From assembly GCA_002238685.1 (NCBI GenBank), contig MPMV01000030.1:1-54039 (forward strand): a stretch of 54,039 nt of DNA. The letters run 5' to 3'. This DNA comes from a bacterium EF100-94H03 bin56 (lineage in GTDB: Bacteria; Pseudomonadota; Alphaproteobacteria; SP197). The translations under genes were made by a program, and so were the position numbers. The first letter of the stretch is position 1, and the number at the start of each line of letters is the position of its first letter. This document shows, one piece after another, positions 1-7,599 of the stretch. The notes beneath the pieces are model-generated. The model was given only the letters and a program-made list of their open reading frames with translations. It did no database searches and was not told where the DNA came from.

Positions 1-37
1 CCTTGTATGAACGGGTTTCATCCCCGTGATCATAAAG

Positions 38-46
38 TTATCCACA
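38..46 (+). promoter_or_regulatory. DnaA-box-like 9-mer near window edge
   Basis: TTATCCACA at 38-46 equals the consensus DnaA box. A one-mismatch box (TTGTCCACA on the minus strand) lies at 66-74, and a third copy of that variant is at 1777-1785. Two or three isolated boxes beside an insertion sequence do not make an origin, and no AT-rich unwinding region or dnaA gene is in view. A chance match or a remnant of flanking DNA is equally possible. Confidence 0.25.
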
Positions 47-120
47 GCAGTTGGGGGCGGGAAATTGTGGACAACCACGACTGTGGGAGAGCCAGCCGGT
101 CTATGGTTCCAGAGAGATTC

Positions 121-319
121 CGCTCCCCTGCGCGTGTCCGCGCAGGGGAGCGGGGTGCGGGGGTCTCACGTTCCCCGCGGAGGTCGGTCGGACCGTTTCG
201 CCCTTGGCTTTGTAGAGCCGTAGCGCAGCATGGTCGACCGGCCTTCCTTGGCGTCCCTCGCGTCCTGAATGGATGCCTGGGTTTGATCCGTATCATCACA
301 AGGCGAGGAGCGAGGGACG
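121..319 (+). ncRNA. Candidate IS110 bridge RNA region
   Basis: About 200 noncoding bases lie directly upstream of the transposase. They open with a perfect 14-bp stem (121-134 pairs with 139-152, loop TGTC). In the IS110 group, as in IS621, the left-end noncoding region encodes a structured bridge RNA that starts with a 5' stem-loop and guides target and donor recognition. Position, length and the 5' stem fit. I could not fold the two internal guide loops by eye, so the exact RNA ends and guide sequences are unknown. The hairpin could instead be a terminator or protection structure. Confidence 0.45.
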
Positions 320-1267
320 ATGGTTAAGGTAGTGGCAGGGATTGATGTCAGCAAGGCCAGTCTGGACATCTGTGCGGCGGGCCGGACGCGTCGTTTTGCG
401 AACGACGCCACGAGCTGGCGGACGCTGGGTGCGTGGCTTCGGGGTCTCGAGGTGAGCCGGGTGGTGATGGAGGCGACGGGCCGCTATCACCGCAGGGTTC
501 ACCAGTGTCTTCATGACCGGGGCTTTGAGGTCGTCCTGGTCAACCCGTTGCGGGCACGGCGCTTCGCCGAGGCGATGGGCTATCTGGCCAAGACCGACCG
601 TGTCGACGCGTTGATGCTGGCCAGGCTCGGGGCGGTGCTGGGTGATCTTGAGCCTGTGGCCCCTCAGGATGCCTTCCTCAACCGCCTGGAGGATCTCCTG
701 GTGTCGCGCGCCACGCATGTCGATGCGCGGACCATGCTGAGGCAGATGGCGGGAGAGGTGGACGGTGAGGGCGAGACCGTCACAAGGGCCACGGTGGCCG
801 ATCTCGACGATCGGATTGCCGCGTTGGATGCGGCGATCGAAGCGCTGATCGCCCGTGATCCCGAGCAGGCCGAGAGGTACAGCATCCTGACCTCGATCCC
901 CGGCGTCGGTCCGGTGACCGCCGCGGCGCTTCTTTGCTGGATGTCCGAACTCGGCGGTCTCGACCGTCGCCAGGCGGCAGCGTTGATCGGAGTGGCGCCG
1001 ATGGCCGACGACAGCGGCCAGCACCACGGTGCGCGGCACATCCGCGGCGGGCGCCGAAGGCCACGCGATCTCCTGTTCATGGCCGCGACATCGGCGGCAC
1101 GCTGCAACGGGGATCTCAAGATCGTGTTCCAACGTCTCAAGGCCGCCGGCAAGGCCCACAAGGTCGCGATTGTCGCTGTGATGCGCAAGCTCATCGTGCT
1201 GGCGAACACCCTGCTGCGGGAGCAGCGCTGCTGGTCGCCTGAAGCACCGGCACGTTCGTCGGCGTGA
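320..1267 (+). CDS. IS110-family transposase/recombinase
   Basis: The 315-residue protein has the length and two-domain layout of IS110 transposases. The N-terminal RuvC-like DEDD domain shows GIDVSKASLD (first Asp), VMEATGRYHR (Glu) and KTDRVDALMLARLG (paired Asp). The C-terminal Transposase_20 domain has the helix-hairpin-helix-like SIPGVGPVTAAAL, then APMADDSGQ, which holds the serine expected to attack DNA, and ends in the usual basic helix KVAIVAVMRKLIVLANTLLR. ATG at 320 is preceded by GGCGAGGAGCG. The gene looks intact, so the element may be active. These enzymes recombine DNA using an RNA from the adjacent noncoding end. Confidence 0.95.
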   Translation: MVKVVAGIDVSKASLDICAAGRTRRFANDATSWRTLGAWLRGLEVSRVVMEATGRYHRRVHQCLHDRGFEVVLVNPLRARRFAEAMGYLAKTDRVDALMLARLGAVLGDLEPVAPQDAFLNRLEDLLVSRATHVDARTMLRQMAGEVDGEGETVTRATVADLDDRIAALDAAIEALIARDPEQAERYSILTSIPGVGPVTAAALLCWMSELGGLDRRQAAALIGVAPMADDSGQHHGARHIRGGRRRPRDLLFMAATSAARCNGDLKIVFQRLKAAGKAHKVAIVAVMRKLIVLANTLLREQRCWSPEAPARSSA

Positions 1268-1297
1268 CCAGGCTGATTGAGCGAAGGAGCCCCCCTC

Positions 1298-1588
1298 ATG
1301 GCCCTCACACCCGCCGAGAAGCAGCGCCGCTACCGGGAACGCCGCAAGGCCGGCATCCCTGCCGTCCACACCCGAAAGCCCCGCGACCGACGCTCCCGCG
1401 CGCAACGCTGGTGCGACGCCGTGGCCGAACTCGGTGCGTTGCAGGAGCATTATCGAGACTGTCTCGACAGGCTCCCCGACTCCCTGCGCGACACGGCCTA
1501 CGCAGAACGCCTGCAGATCATCGTCGAGGCCGACATCGAGGCCCTCGAGGAGATCGAACCGCCGCGTGGCTACGGGCGCGACACATGA
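1298..1588 (+). CDS. Small basic accessory protein of the IS110 element
   Basis: The 96-residue protein starts at ATG 1298, chosen because AAGGAG (1284-1289) sits 8 bases upstream; the longer TTG start at 1277 has no such site. It begins with ALTPAEKQRRYRERRKAG, a charged helix of a kind I associate with small mobile-element and phage ORFs, and continues as an acidic-basic helical protein. Its start is 30 bases after the transposase stop, so co-transcription is likely. I do not know its function; a DNA-binding or transposition accessory role is a guess. Confidence 0.6.
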   Translation: MALTPAEKQRRYRERRKAGIPAVHTRKPRDRRSRAQRWCDAVAELGALQEHYRDCLDRLPDSLRDTAYAERLQIIVEADIEALEEIEPPRGYGRDT

Positions 1589-1607
1589 TCCCGACGACCC
1601 CATTGCG

Positions 1608-1677
1608 CACGGTAACGTCACCATGCGTGAGAACGCTGGGCGGCCATAGGACCACGGCCAACGGTCACGTTACCGTG
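1608..1677. repeat. 11-bp inverted repeat in IS110 right-end region
   Basis: CACGGTAACGT at 1608-1618 is the exact reverse complement of ACGTTACCGTG at 1667-1677, with 48 bases between. It lies in the noncoding tail (1589-1840) after the small ORF. It could be a hairpin near the right end of the element or a protein-binding pair. I see no coding sequence in 1589-1840. Confidence 0.5.
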
Positions 1678-1840
1678 AACAATGGACGACGACCCTCCCA
1701 TGCTTGCGGAATCACGAACTGCATGTCTCCCCGGTCACAGGACGCAGGCGCCGGCAAAGCGGAACGCCAGACCGCATGTGGACAACCACAGGACGCATCG
1801 TCCCGGACACCCATAAAAACCTTGCCGACAAACATGGATG

Positions 1841-2248
1841 CTGCGCTATGATGGCGCTTTTGGCGATACTGGCGTCTCGGTTGCTGCGGGATACGCGAGT
1901 AACGACGCGGACACCGCAACCGTTACGGAGTGGGCTGGTGGAATCGTCGTCTCCATGTCCGGCGTGTCACTCGGCGGCTCCATGAGTGTGATGGACGACG
2001 ATATGGGCAACGATGACCTGACGCAATTCGACGTCGGAATCATGTATGGCGAAGGCCCCTGGACAATCAGTGCGAATGTCGGCAATGCCAGCAATGAGGA
2101 CGACAATCTCGATACTGACTTTGCACGTCTGCTGGCCAACTACACTCTTGGGCCAGGCATCAGTGTAGCCGCCGCTCTCGGCAACGATTCACCTGATACC
2201 GGAAACGACACCGCGTTCGCTGGTATCGCATTGGGAATCAGTTTCTGA
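1841..2248 (+). pseudogene. Porin copy 1, 5'-truncated
   Basis: This is the C-terminal 135 or so residues of a Gram-negative porin. It starts at RYDGAFGDTGVSVAAGY, colinear with RYDGAFGEAGVTVAGGY of the copy at 10530 and the same segment at 15535. It shares their GGIVVSMSGVSLGGS, YGEGPWTIS and NYTLGPGISVAAALG strands and ends GISF, with the C-terminal phenylalanine needed by the BAM machinery. Everything upstream is IS110 sequence, so the first half and signal peptide are gone. The ATG at 1838 is fortuitous. The gene is followed by a hairpin and a sulfotransferase, as in the other copies. Confidence 0.9.
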
Positions 2249-2273
2249 TCAGTTCGACTGCGATTTGATTTGC

Positions 2274-2304
2274 AAGGGAGCGATCCTCGTGATCGCTCCC
2301 TTTT
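2274..2304 (+). terminator. Intergenic hairpin, module 1
   Basis: A perfect 12-bp stem (AAGGGAGCGATC with GATCGCTCCCTT) closes a 5-base loop CTCGT and is followed by a short T run. It lies between porin copy 1 and the sulfotransferase, whose ATG is 20 bases downstream. The same position holds a hairpin of different sequence in modules 2 and 3. Confidence 0.8.
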
Positions 2305-2323
2305 GCATCGGGGTAGTTGGGAT

Positions 2324-3169
2324 ATGGGCGATATAGTCTGGCTCGCCAGCTACCCCAAGTCAGGCAACACGTGGATTCGTGCGTTCCTGCACAACTTCTT
2401 CCTCAACGCCAGACGCCCCGTCAATGTCAACAGCCTACAGGGTCAGATTTGCCAGAGCGACGGAATGCTCATGTGGTTCCAGATGCTCGACAGACGTCCT
2501 TGCGAGGAATGGACGACGGAGGACGTGTCGCGCATGCGGCCAAGAGTCAATGAACTCATTGCCAATGGTCAACATGGATCCGTTTTCTGCAAGACCCATA
2601 ACGCCATGGTGATGGCACACGGCTTTCCCACCATCAATCTTCAGGTGACATCAGGGGCAATCTACATCGTGAGAAATCCTCTTGATGTGGCCTCGTCGTT
2701 TGCCGACTACATGGGAATCACCCTGACGAAAGCAATTGAGTGGATGGGGACAGATGATCTCGAGACAAGGAGTGAAACTGCTGTCAATCACGTCAAGCTC
2801 AGGCTCGGAAGCTGGTCTCAACATGTTGAAAGCTGGACCGGGCGGCCCAATCCCCGTCTCCATGTCGTGCGCTACGAAGATATGCTTGAGAATCCCGCAA
2901 AGGCCTTCGGAGAGGTGTCCCGCTTCTTGCGGTTGAAGTCAACACGCCAGAGGCTCCTTCGAGCCATCAGGAATTCATCGTTTGATGCCATGCGGCGACA
3001 GGAAGAGAGACATGGTTTCAACGAACGCCCGGCGCACCAAGAACGGTTCTTCCGCCGTGGCACTGCCGGCGGATGGAGAGAGGAACTCGCGGACGAGCAG
3101 GTGAAGCGCATCTGCGAAGCGCATGGCGAGCAGATGAAACGCTTCGGCTACCTGCCCGAAGGAGTCTGA
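2324..3169 (+). CDS. PAPS-dependent sulfotransferase, copy 1
   Basis: The 281-residue cytosolic sulfotransferase starts at ATG 2324 (MGDIVWLASYPKSGNTW), aligned with the starts of copies 2 and 3. Family motifs are the 5'-phosphosulfate loop YPKSGNTW near residue 9, the 3'-phosphate motif YIVRNPLDVASS in the middle, and a C-terminal RRGTAGGWREEL corresponding to the eukaryotic RKGxxGDWK region. It is expected to transfer sulfate from PAPS to a hydroxyl or amine of an unknown acceptor. It is the most divergent of the three copies. It lies just after a porin and hairpin, which suggests read-through from the porin promoter or a private promoter inside the short spacer. Confidence 0.9.
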   Translation: MGDIVWLASYPKSGNTWIRAFLHNFFLNARRPVNVNSLQGQICQSDGMLMWFQMLDRRPCEEWTTEDVSRMRPRVNELIANGQHGSVFCKTHNAMVMAHGFPTINLQVTSGAIYIVRNPLDVASSFADYMGITLTKAIEWMGTDDLETRSETAVNHVKLRLGSWSQHVESWTGRPNPRLHVVRYEDMLENPAKAFGEVSRFLRLKSTRQRLLRAIRNSSFDAMRRQEERHGFNERPAHQERFFRRGTAGGWREELADEQVKRICEAHGEQMKRFGYLPEGV

Positions 3170-3726
3170 CAAGAGAGTGCCGCATTCGTGTTGCGCGCCG
3201 TCCTGATCACTTTGTTGCGTCAGGCGACACAGTTGGGATTCAGCGGCAGACGCTGGACCGCTAAGATGCTGCGGGCGATGTTCCGTGTCAGATTCACTCC
3301 GTCCGAGGTTTTCTTGACTCCGCGCCGACAGTTGCCAACGGCAACCGGCATGAGAGTCCCCGACGACAGTGCTGTTTCACCGGTGCCAACCGACGGAAAA
3401 TAGTGTCGTGACGTTGCCGAACAACACTGGTCCAGACATGACGCGAGGCGGCTTCCGAGCGAGGCTGTCGTCGGAATGCAGCGGGACGTGCCGGAGGCGG
3501 TATGGAACCGCAGCGTGAATCGACATCGGCGATACCAGCTACAACACGATGATCGGCAGCGATATCCTCACCCATTTCATCATGGTGCCCATTCCCCGCC
3601 GGCACCTGAACGCCGGCACTGGTCCCCTACGCGGTTGACGGAGGACACCCGGCGGGCGACGTTTGCCTTCCTCCCCTTTCTGGACGACCGCCCGGAGCGG
3701 CGTGGGCTCAATGAAGAGGATCCGGA
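3170..3726. other. Intergenic stretch with no convincing gene
   Basis: Only short, compositionally poor reading frames occur here. A peptide containing DIGDTSYNTMIGSDIL (about 3520-3570, plus strand) might be the remnant of a protein but I cannot name it. Just upstream of 3727 the sequence GAAGAGGATCCGGA provides a plausible ribosome binding site for the split gene that follows. Confidence 0.4.
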
Positions 3727-3782
3727 ATGACCGACGTCAAGGACGTCCTTCTCCATCGTCACGGCCTCGCGTGCGCGCTTTC
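3727..3782 (+). pseudogene. 5' end of the split DUF3187-type gene
   Basis: ATG 3727 begins MTDVKDVLLHRHGLACAL, then the IS21 element starts at 3783. Removing the element and one copy of the 5-bp duplication CTTTC joins this frame exactly to the sequence after 6590, giving ...ACALSLCILLAIAQTVSA-DE, a normal signal peptide with cleavage after VSA. This shows the original start of the envelope protein encoded by 6586-7587. In the present state translation from 3727 runs into the IS. Confidence 0.85.
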
Positions 3783-3878
3783 TGCCGAATGTCGCCAATG
3801 TAGCCGGTGAATGTCATCCAACGTAGCCGCCCGATGTCATCCAACGTAGCCACCTGATGTCACCATTGTAGCCACCCC
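3783..3878 (+). repeat. IS21 left-end array of four transposase-binding repeats
   Basis: Four tandem copies of a roughly 23-bp unit of the form ATGTCatCCAACGTAGCCgccc are found here, the outermost forming the terminal inverted repeat. Their mirror images stand at the right end. Such ends are bound cooperatively by IstA. Confidence 0.85.
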
Positions 3879-4122
3879 GGAGCGCAGCGACGCGATCACG
3901 TTGCTTTCGGCAGGATTCCCTGTGCAGTTTCTCCGTCATCGATACCACCGCCGAAGGCCTGACGGCAAGACGGTGGGGCATGGTGTGCGCGCGGCGCGTG
4001 ACCCCACACGCGTCGTAGCGGCGCGCGCGTGCCATGCGGTGGCACACCCTGTCGTCTGGCACGGACGTCCCGGAGCGCAGCGACGCAGGCGCCGCGCCCC
4101 GCGCGGCGCTCCCTCACCGCGC

Positions 4123-4887
4123 TCATGCCTTGGTACCGGCGCCGGCGTCGTCGGTGCGCATGGACGTGCCGTGCAGCTCGAAGCGGATGGCGCCGTGAAC
4201 GAGACGGTCAAGGATGGCGTCCGCGAGGGTTGGATCATTGAGTTGTCGGTGCCAGTCGGCCACCGGCAACTGCGAGGTGACGATCACCGAGCGGCGGCCG
4301 AAGCGGTCGTCGAGGATTTCGAGGAGATCGCGCCCGCGCGGGGCATCGATCGGCGCCAGGCCCCAGTCGTCGAGGATGAGGACCTCGATCCGGGCGAGGT
4401 CGCGGTAGAGCTTCGGCACCGTGCCCTCACCATGGGCGATGCGCAGCTCGGTGAGCAGGCGCGGGACGCGCTGATATTGCGCCTGGTGGCCCTCGAGACA
4501 GGCTTTGTGGGCGAGAGCGCAGGAGAGCCAACTCTTGCCCGTGCCACAGGGTCCTGTGATGAGGATGTTGGCGCCGTTGCGGATCCAGGCGCAGTCGCCG
4601 AGGCCGAGAACGACGCTGCGGTCGAGACCGCGGGGCCGGCTCAGGTTGATGTCCTCGAAGCAGGCGTCCGAGTGACGCAGCTGGGCCTTCTTGAGGCGCC
4701 GCTGCAGGGCGCGCGAGCGGCGCTCGGCGATCTCGCGATCGATCAGCAGCCCGAGGCGCTCATCGAACGGCATGTCGTCGAGATCACGGCGCTCCATCTG
4801 ATCGAGGAAGGCGGCATGCATGCCGGGCAGGCGCAATGTGGCAATGCGCTGGGCCAGCGGGTGGGATAGTCCATTGTTGTCGGTCAT
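4123..4887 (-). CDS. istB: IS21 helper ATPase IstB
   Basis: The 254-residue IstB belongs to the DnaA/DnaC-like AAA+ group. Walker A is GPCGTGKS (within ILITGPCGTGKSWLSCALAH), Walker B is LILDDWGLAP, and the N-terminal helical domain begins with HPLAQRIATLRLPGMHAAF. It regulates strand transfer by the IstA transposase and helps target selection. The ATG overlaps the istA stop in an ATGA arrangement (4884-4887), indicating translational coupling. The product looks complete. Confidence 0.95.
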   Translation of the reverse strand: MTDNNGLSHPLAQRIATLRLPGMHAAFLDQMERRDLDDMPFDERLGLLIDREIAERRSRALQRRLKKAQLRHSDACFEDINLSRPRGLDRSVVLGLGDCAWIRNGANILITGPCGTGKSWLSCALAHKACLEGHQAQYQRVPRLLTELRIAHGEGTVPKLYRDLARIEVLILDDWGLAPIDAPRGRDLLEILDDRFGRRSVIVTSQLPVADWHRQLNDPTLADAILDRLVHGAIRFELHGTSMRTDDAGAGTKA

Positions 4888-6473
4888 CGATAGTACTCCG
4901 GTCCCCTGATGTTGGAATGATCGATAGGCGCGGTCTCGGTCTCCTGTGCGGTGGTGAGATCAGCGCCGGTGCGCAGGATGTTGTCGAGCCCGCGATAGGT
5001 TCCCGAGCCGAGCTCCATGGCGTAGCGGCAGGCGCCGTCGAAGCGGTCCGGCTCGTGGCCGCCTGCCAGGCGCAGCACGCCGTAGCAGGAGCGGAAGCCG
5101 AACTCGGGATTGGGATTGCGCTCCATGATCGCGACCACGAGAGCGAGGACATGGGGCCCGATGTTCCGCGCGTTGTGCTCCAGCCGGGCACGGGTGTCCT
5201 CGACGCCGGCGCGCTGGTGGGCCCGGGGCTGGTGTTCCTTGAGAGTGGTGGCGCGGCCCCTGGGGCTGCCTCGCAGATGGCTGGCGATCTGCCGGCCGCG
5301 ATGGAAGACGTCGATCACCTGGCCGCGCAGGCGGACATCGACTTCCTTGCCGATGTACTGGTAGGGCACCGAGTAGAAGTGCCGCTCGATGGCGATGTGA
5401 TAGTCGGTGTGCACCGTGTTCTTGCGCCACACCGTGCGCTGCCAGCGCCGCTCGGGCAGGGACCGCATGTGAGGGAGATCGATGTTCTCGAAGCGCTCAT
5501 CTCGGGTCTCGCCCGTGCCGTCGGCATAGGGCTTGGCGTTGAGCTTCCTGACCCGGGCCCGGATCTCCCGGTTGAGCGCCGCCAGATCGTGGAAGACGTG
5601 TTTGCGCAACGGCGCCAGAACCCGGCGTTCAACGTGGAGCACCCCTTGTTCCACGGCACCCTTGTCGCGGGGCCGCCGGACCCGCGCCGGGAAGCCCTGG
5701 ACCCCGTAGTGGTCGAGCAGATCGGCGTAGGTCTCGTTCAGCACCGGCTCGTAGCGCGACGGCTTGATCACCGCCGGCTTGATATTGTCGGGCACCACGG
5801 CGATTGGTGCCCAGGCCATGTCTTCGAAGCAGCGCACATGCGAGGCGCACCAGTCGTCGATCTTCTGGCTCAGCGTCGCCTCGGCGTAGAGCCGGCCCGA
5901 GACGCCCATCGAGGCCACGAACACCTGCGCCTCGTGCTCGCCGCCGTCGATCAGCAGCGGCACCGTCATGCCGGCGTAATCGACAAACAGCCGTTCGCCG
6001 GGGCGGCGGTTCTGGCGCATCGTCGCGTCACGCCGCGGACGCCACTGCCGGAACCGGCGGCACCAGGTCACATAGCTCATGCCGTCAGGATGCGTCTCGC
6101 GCCATTCCTCCCACAGCAGCATCAGCGTCACGCCGCGGTCCGACAGCGCCTTCTCGACCGACGGCCAGTCCACATCCGGCCACTCCGAGGCGTGGGACCT
6201 GCGATACAGCGCTCCCTCCAGGGCCTCGTCGTCCATGGCACCGGCCTCGGGCCAGCTCAAGCCCGCTTCCGCGAACCGCTCCAGGACCAGCGCCACCGAG
6301 CGCCGCGCAATGCCGCAGTGAGCCGCGATCGCACGGGCGCTGCGCCCCTCGTCAAAATGATACGCAAGAACCTTCTTCACCTTCCTCATCGGCAGCCTTC
6401 CCCGTGCCATCCCTTCCTCCTCGGACTGATCGCGAAAGTCCGAGGAGTAGGACGGCACCCTGAATCGCACCAA
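4884..6473 (-). CDS. istA: IS21 transposase IstA
   Basis: This is a complete IstA of up to 529 residues. An N-terminal HTH region (RKVKKVLAYHFDEGRSARAI) precedes a DDE integrase core with LFVDYAGMTV (first Asp), VVPDNIKPAV (second Asp) and DKGAVEQGVLHVERRVL (Glu), then a C-terminal basic region. The start is uncertain: TTG 6473, GTG 6470, or the ATG of MARGRLPMRKVKK further in, where the IS21 family homology begins. It binds the multiple end repeats and catalyses transposition with IstB. Confidence 0.95.
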   Translation of the reverse strand: MVRFRVPSYSSDFRDQSEEEGMARGRLPMRKVKKVLAYHFDEGRSARAIAAHCGIARRSVALVLERFAEAGLSWPEAGAMDDEALEGALYRRSHASEWPDVDWPSVEKALSDRGVTLMLLWEEWRETHPDGMSYVTWCRRFRQWRPRRDATMRQNRRPGERLFVDYAGMTVPLLIDGGEHEAQVFVASMGVSGRLYAEATLSQKIDDWCASHVRCFEDMAWAPIAVVPDNIKPAVIKPSRYEPVLNETYADLLDHYGVQGFPARVRRPRDKGAVEQGVLHVERRVLAPLRKHVFHDLAALNREIRARVRKLNAKPYADGTGETRDERFENIDLPHMRSLPERRWQRTVWRKNTVHTDYHIAIERHFYSVPYQYIGKEVDVRLRGQVIDVFHRGRQIASHLRGSPRGRATTLKEHQPRAHQRAGVEDTRARLEHNARNIGPHVLALVVAIMERNPNPEFGFRSCYGVLRLAGGHEPDRFDGACRYAMELGSGTYRGLDNILRTGADLTTAQETETAPIDHSNIRGPEYYR

Positions 6474-6490
6474 GATCCGCCACCTCCGAG

Positions 6491-6585
6491 GGGTGGCTAC
6501 TTTGGTGACATCAGGTGGCTACTTTGAGTGACATTGGGTGGCTACATTGCGTGACACTCGGTGGCTACTTTCGCGACATTCCGCA
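6491..6585 (-). repeat. IS21 right-end array of four repeats
   Basis: Four copies of GGTGGCTAC(T/A)TTnnGTGACA type repeats with about 23-base spacing mirror the left end; the outermost ends TTCCGCA at 6585. The last two copies are read through in frame by the fused ORF that continues into the interrupted gene (see 6538). Confidence 0.85.
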
Positions 6586-7587
6586 CTTTCCCTGTGCATC
6601 CTTTTGGCGATCGCCCAAACCGTTTCCGCAGACGAGCGAGGCGTGGCGATGCCGCTTCGCCTGGTGAACCTCAACCCCTTCCATCTCCTCTATGGGGTGC
6701 CCGTTTCGTCCGGTACTCGGGTGATGCCTGAAGGCGCGAAGGAGGTGGTCGCGTCCTTCGACATGGCGTCGCACATGCGCGCCGGCCGCACAGGCGGGGA
6801 ACGGGTCGTGATGGACGGGGAGACGTACCGGCAGGCGCTGTCGGTGCGCCAGGGGCTCGGGAATGGCTGGGAGTACTTTCTCGAGATTCCGGTGGTTGCG
6901 CACAGCGGCGGGGTCTTCGACGGCTTCATCGAGGGTTGGCACGATGCTTTCGGCCTGCCCCAAGGCGAGCGGGACAAGGCACCACGCGACCGGCTGTCGT
7001 TTCTCTACACCGACGGCGGAAGATCCCGTGCGGACGTCGGCCGCGATGTCCTCTCGCTGGGGGACGCGAGCCTCGGAGTGGGCCACGCCCTGGCGTCACC
7101 GCTGTTCCCGAACGACGGCATGGCGGTGCGCGCAATGGTGAAGCTCCCTACCGGGGACCCCGGCTCGCTGACCGGTTCGGGGAGCTTTTCGGTATCGGCG
7201 TGGGCAGAGACTTCGGGCGCGTTTCCGGGATCCGGGGTTTCCCGCAGCTGGCTCTACGCGGCGACACTCGGTGCGCTCACGGGTGCCGCACCGCAGGGCC
7301 GCGCGGAAACAGGCGGCCGGAACATCGCCTTCGGCCGCCTCGGCGTTACATGGCGAGCACTCGAGGACCTGCATCTGACAGTGCAGGTCGACGCACATTC
7401 CTCGCCCTATGGCGCCTCCGGCCTGGCCGAGCTCTCGGACACCGCGGTCATTCTGGGGATGGGTGGCACATTGCGGCTGACCGAGCGCCTGGTGATCGAC
7501 GCCGCGGTCACGGAGGACGACGGCATCGGCCAGTCCGCGCCCGACATCGGCCTCCATCTCGCCTTGAGGTGGCGGCTGCAGGAATGA
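6538..7587 (+). CDS. DUF3187-type envelope protein with IS-derived N-terminus
   Basis: From 6591 this is the bulk of a DUF3187-like protein: mature start ADERGVAMPLRLVNLNPFHLLYG, then a beta-rich chain with alternating hydrophobic strands (DLHLTVQVDAHSSPYGAS, LRLTERLVIDAAVTEDDGIG) ending HLALRWRLQE, suggesting an outer-membrane barrel. The natural start (3727) is cut off by the IS21 element. A GTG at 6538 inside the IS right end is in frame and gives MATLRDTRWLLSRHSA joined to LSLCILLAIAQTVSA. That is a basic n-region plus the original hydrophobic core and cleavage site, so a secreted product is still possible. Whether 6538 has a working promoter and ribosome site is unknown. Confidence 0.7.
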   Translation: MATLRDTRWLLSRHSALSLCILLAIAQTVSADERGVAMPLRLVNLNPFHLLYGVPVSSGTRVMPEGAKEVVASFDMASHMRAGRTGGERVVMDGETYRQALSVRQGLGNGWEYFLEIPVVAHSGGVFDGFIEGWHDAFGLPQGERDKAPRDRLSFLYTDGGRSRADVGRDVLSLGDASLGVGHALASPLFPNDGMAVRAMVKLPTGDPGSLTGSGSFSVSAWAETSGAFPGSGVSRSWLYAATLGALTGAAPQGRAETGGRNIAFGRLGVTWRALEDLHLTVQVDAHSSPYGASGLAELSDTAVILGMGGTLRLTERLVIDAAVTEDDGIGQSAPDIGLHLALRWRLQE

Positions 7588-7599
7588 CCTGGCAAGGCA

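Larger units (their letters stand above)
66..1840 (+). mobile_element. IS110-family insertion sequence (ends approximate)
   Basis: The unit is a noncoding leader, an IS110 DEDD transposase (320-1267), a small co-oriented ORF (1298-1588) and a noncoding tail. IS110 elements lack clear terminal inverted repeats and target duplications, so the ends cannot be read directly. The right end must lie at or before about 1841, where homology to the downstream porin copies begins abruptly. A 13-bp direct repeat TGTGGACAACCAC at 66-78 and 1777-1789 may mark subterminal sequence. The element sits directly against a 5'-truncated porin, whose front half is not found on the left side in this window. Confidence 0.6.
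3778..6590. mobile_element. IS21-family insertion sequence with 5-bp target duplication
   Basis: The element runs 3783-6585 (2803 bp), flanked by direct repeats CTTTC at 3778-3782 and 6586-6590. Terminal inverted repeats of 23 bp start TG and end CA: the left begins TGCCGAATGTCGCC and the right, read inward, TGCGGAATGTCGCG, with about 20 of 23 matches. Internal copies of a 22-23 bp motif at both ends (GTAGCC/GGCTAC with TGTCA/TGACA) are the multiple transposase-binding repeats typical of IS21. istA and istB are intact and coupled, so the element looks recent and complete. Confidence 0.95.

Noticed and set aside
38..78. Possible replication origin from DnaA-box-like sequences
   Set aside because: Only two boxes are close together, with no AT-rich region, no dnaA, dnaN or hemE neighbours, and an IS element next door.
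296..1624. Long minus-strand frame opposite the IS110 transposase (442 codons)
   Set aside because: It is the antisense shadow of a high-GC coding region; the plus strand carries a clear DEDD transposase and the minus product has no motif.
3783..3878. Regular 23-bp repeats considered as a CRISPR-like array
   Set aside because: They are contiguous, mirrored at 6491-6585 and explained by IS21 end-binding sites.
4836..6527. 563-codon plus-strand frame over istA
   Set aside because: Antisense shadow of the intact istA gene; composition is Arg/Pro/His-rich and unlike a protein.
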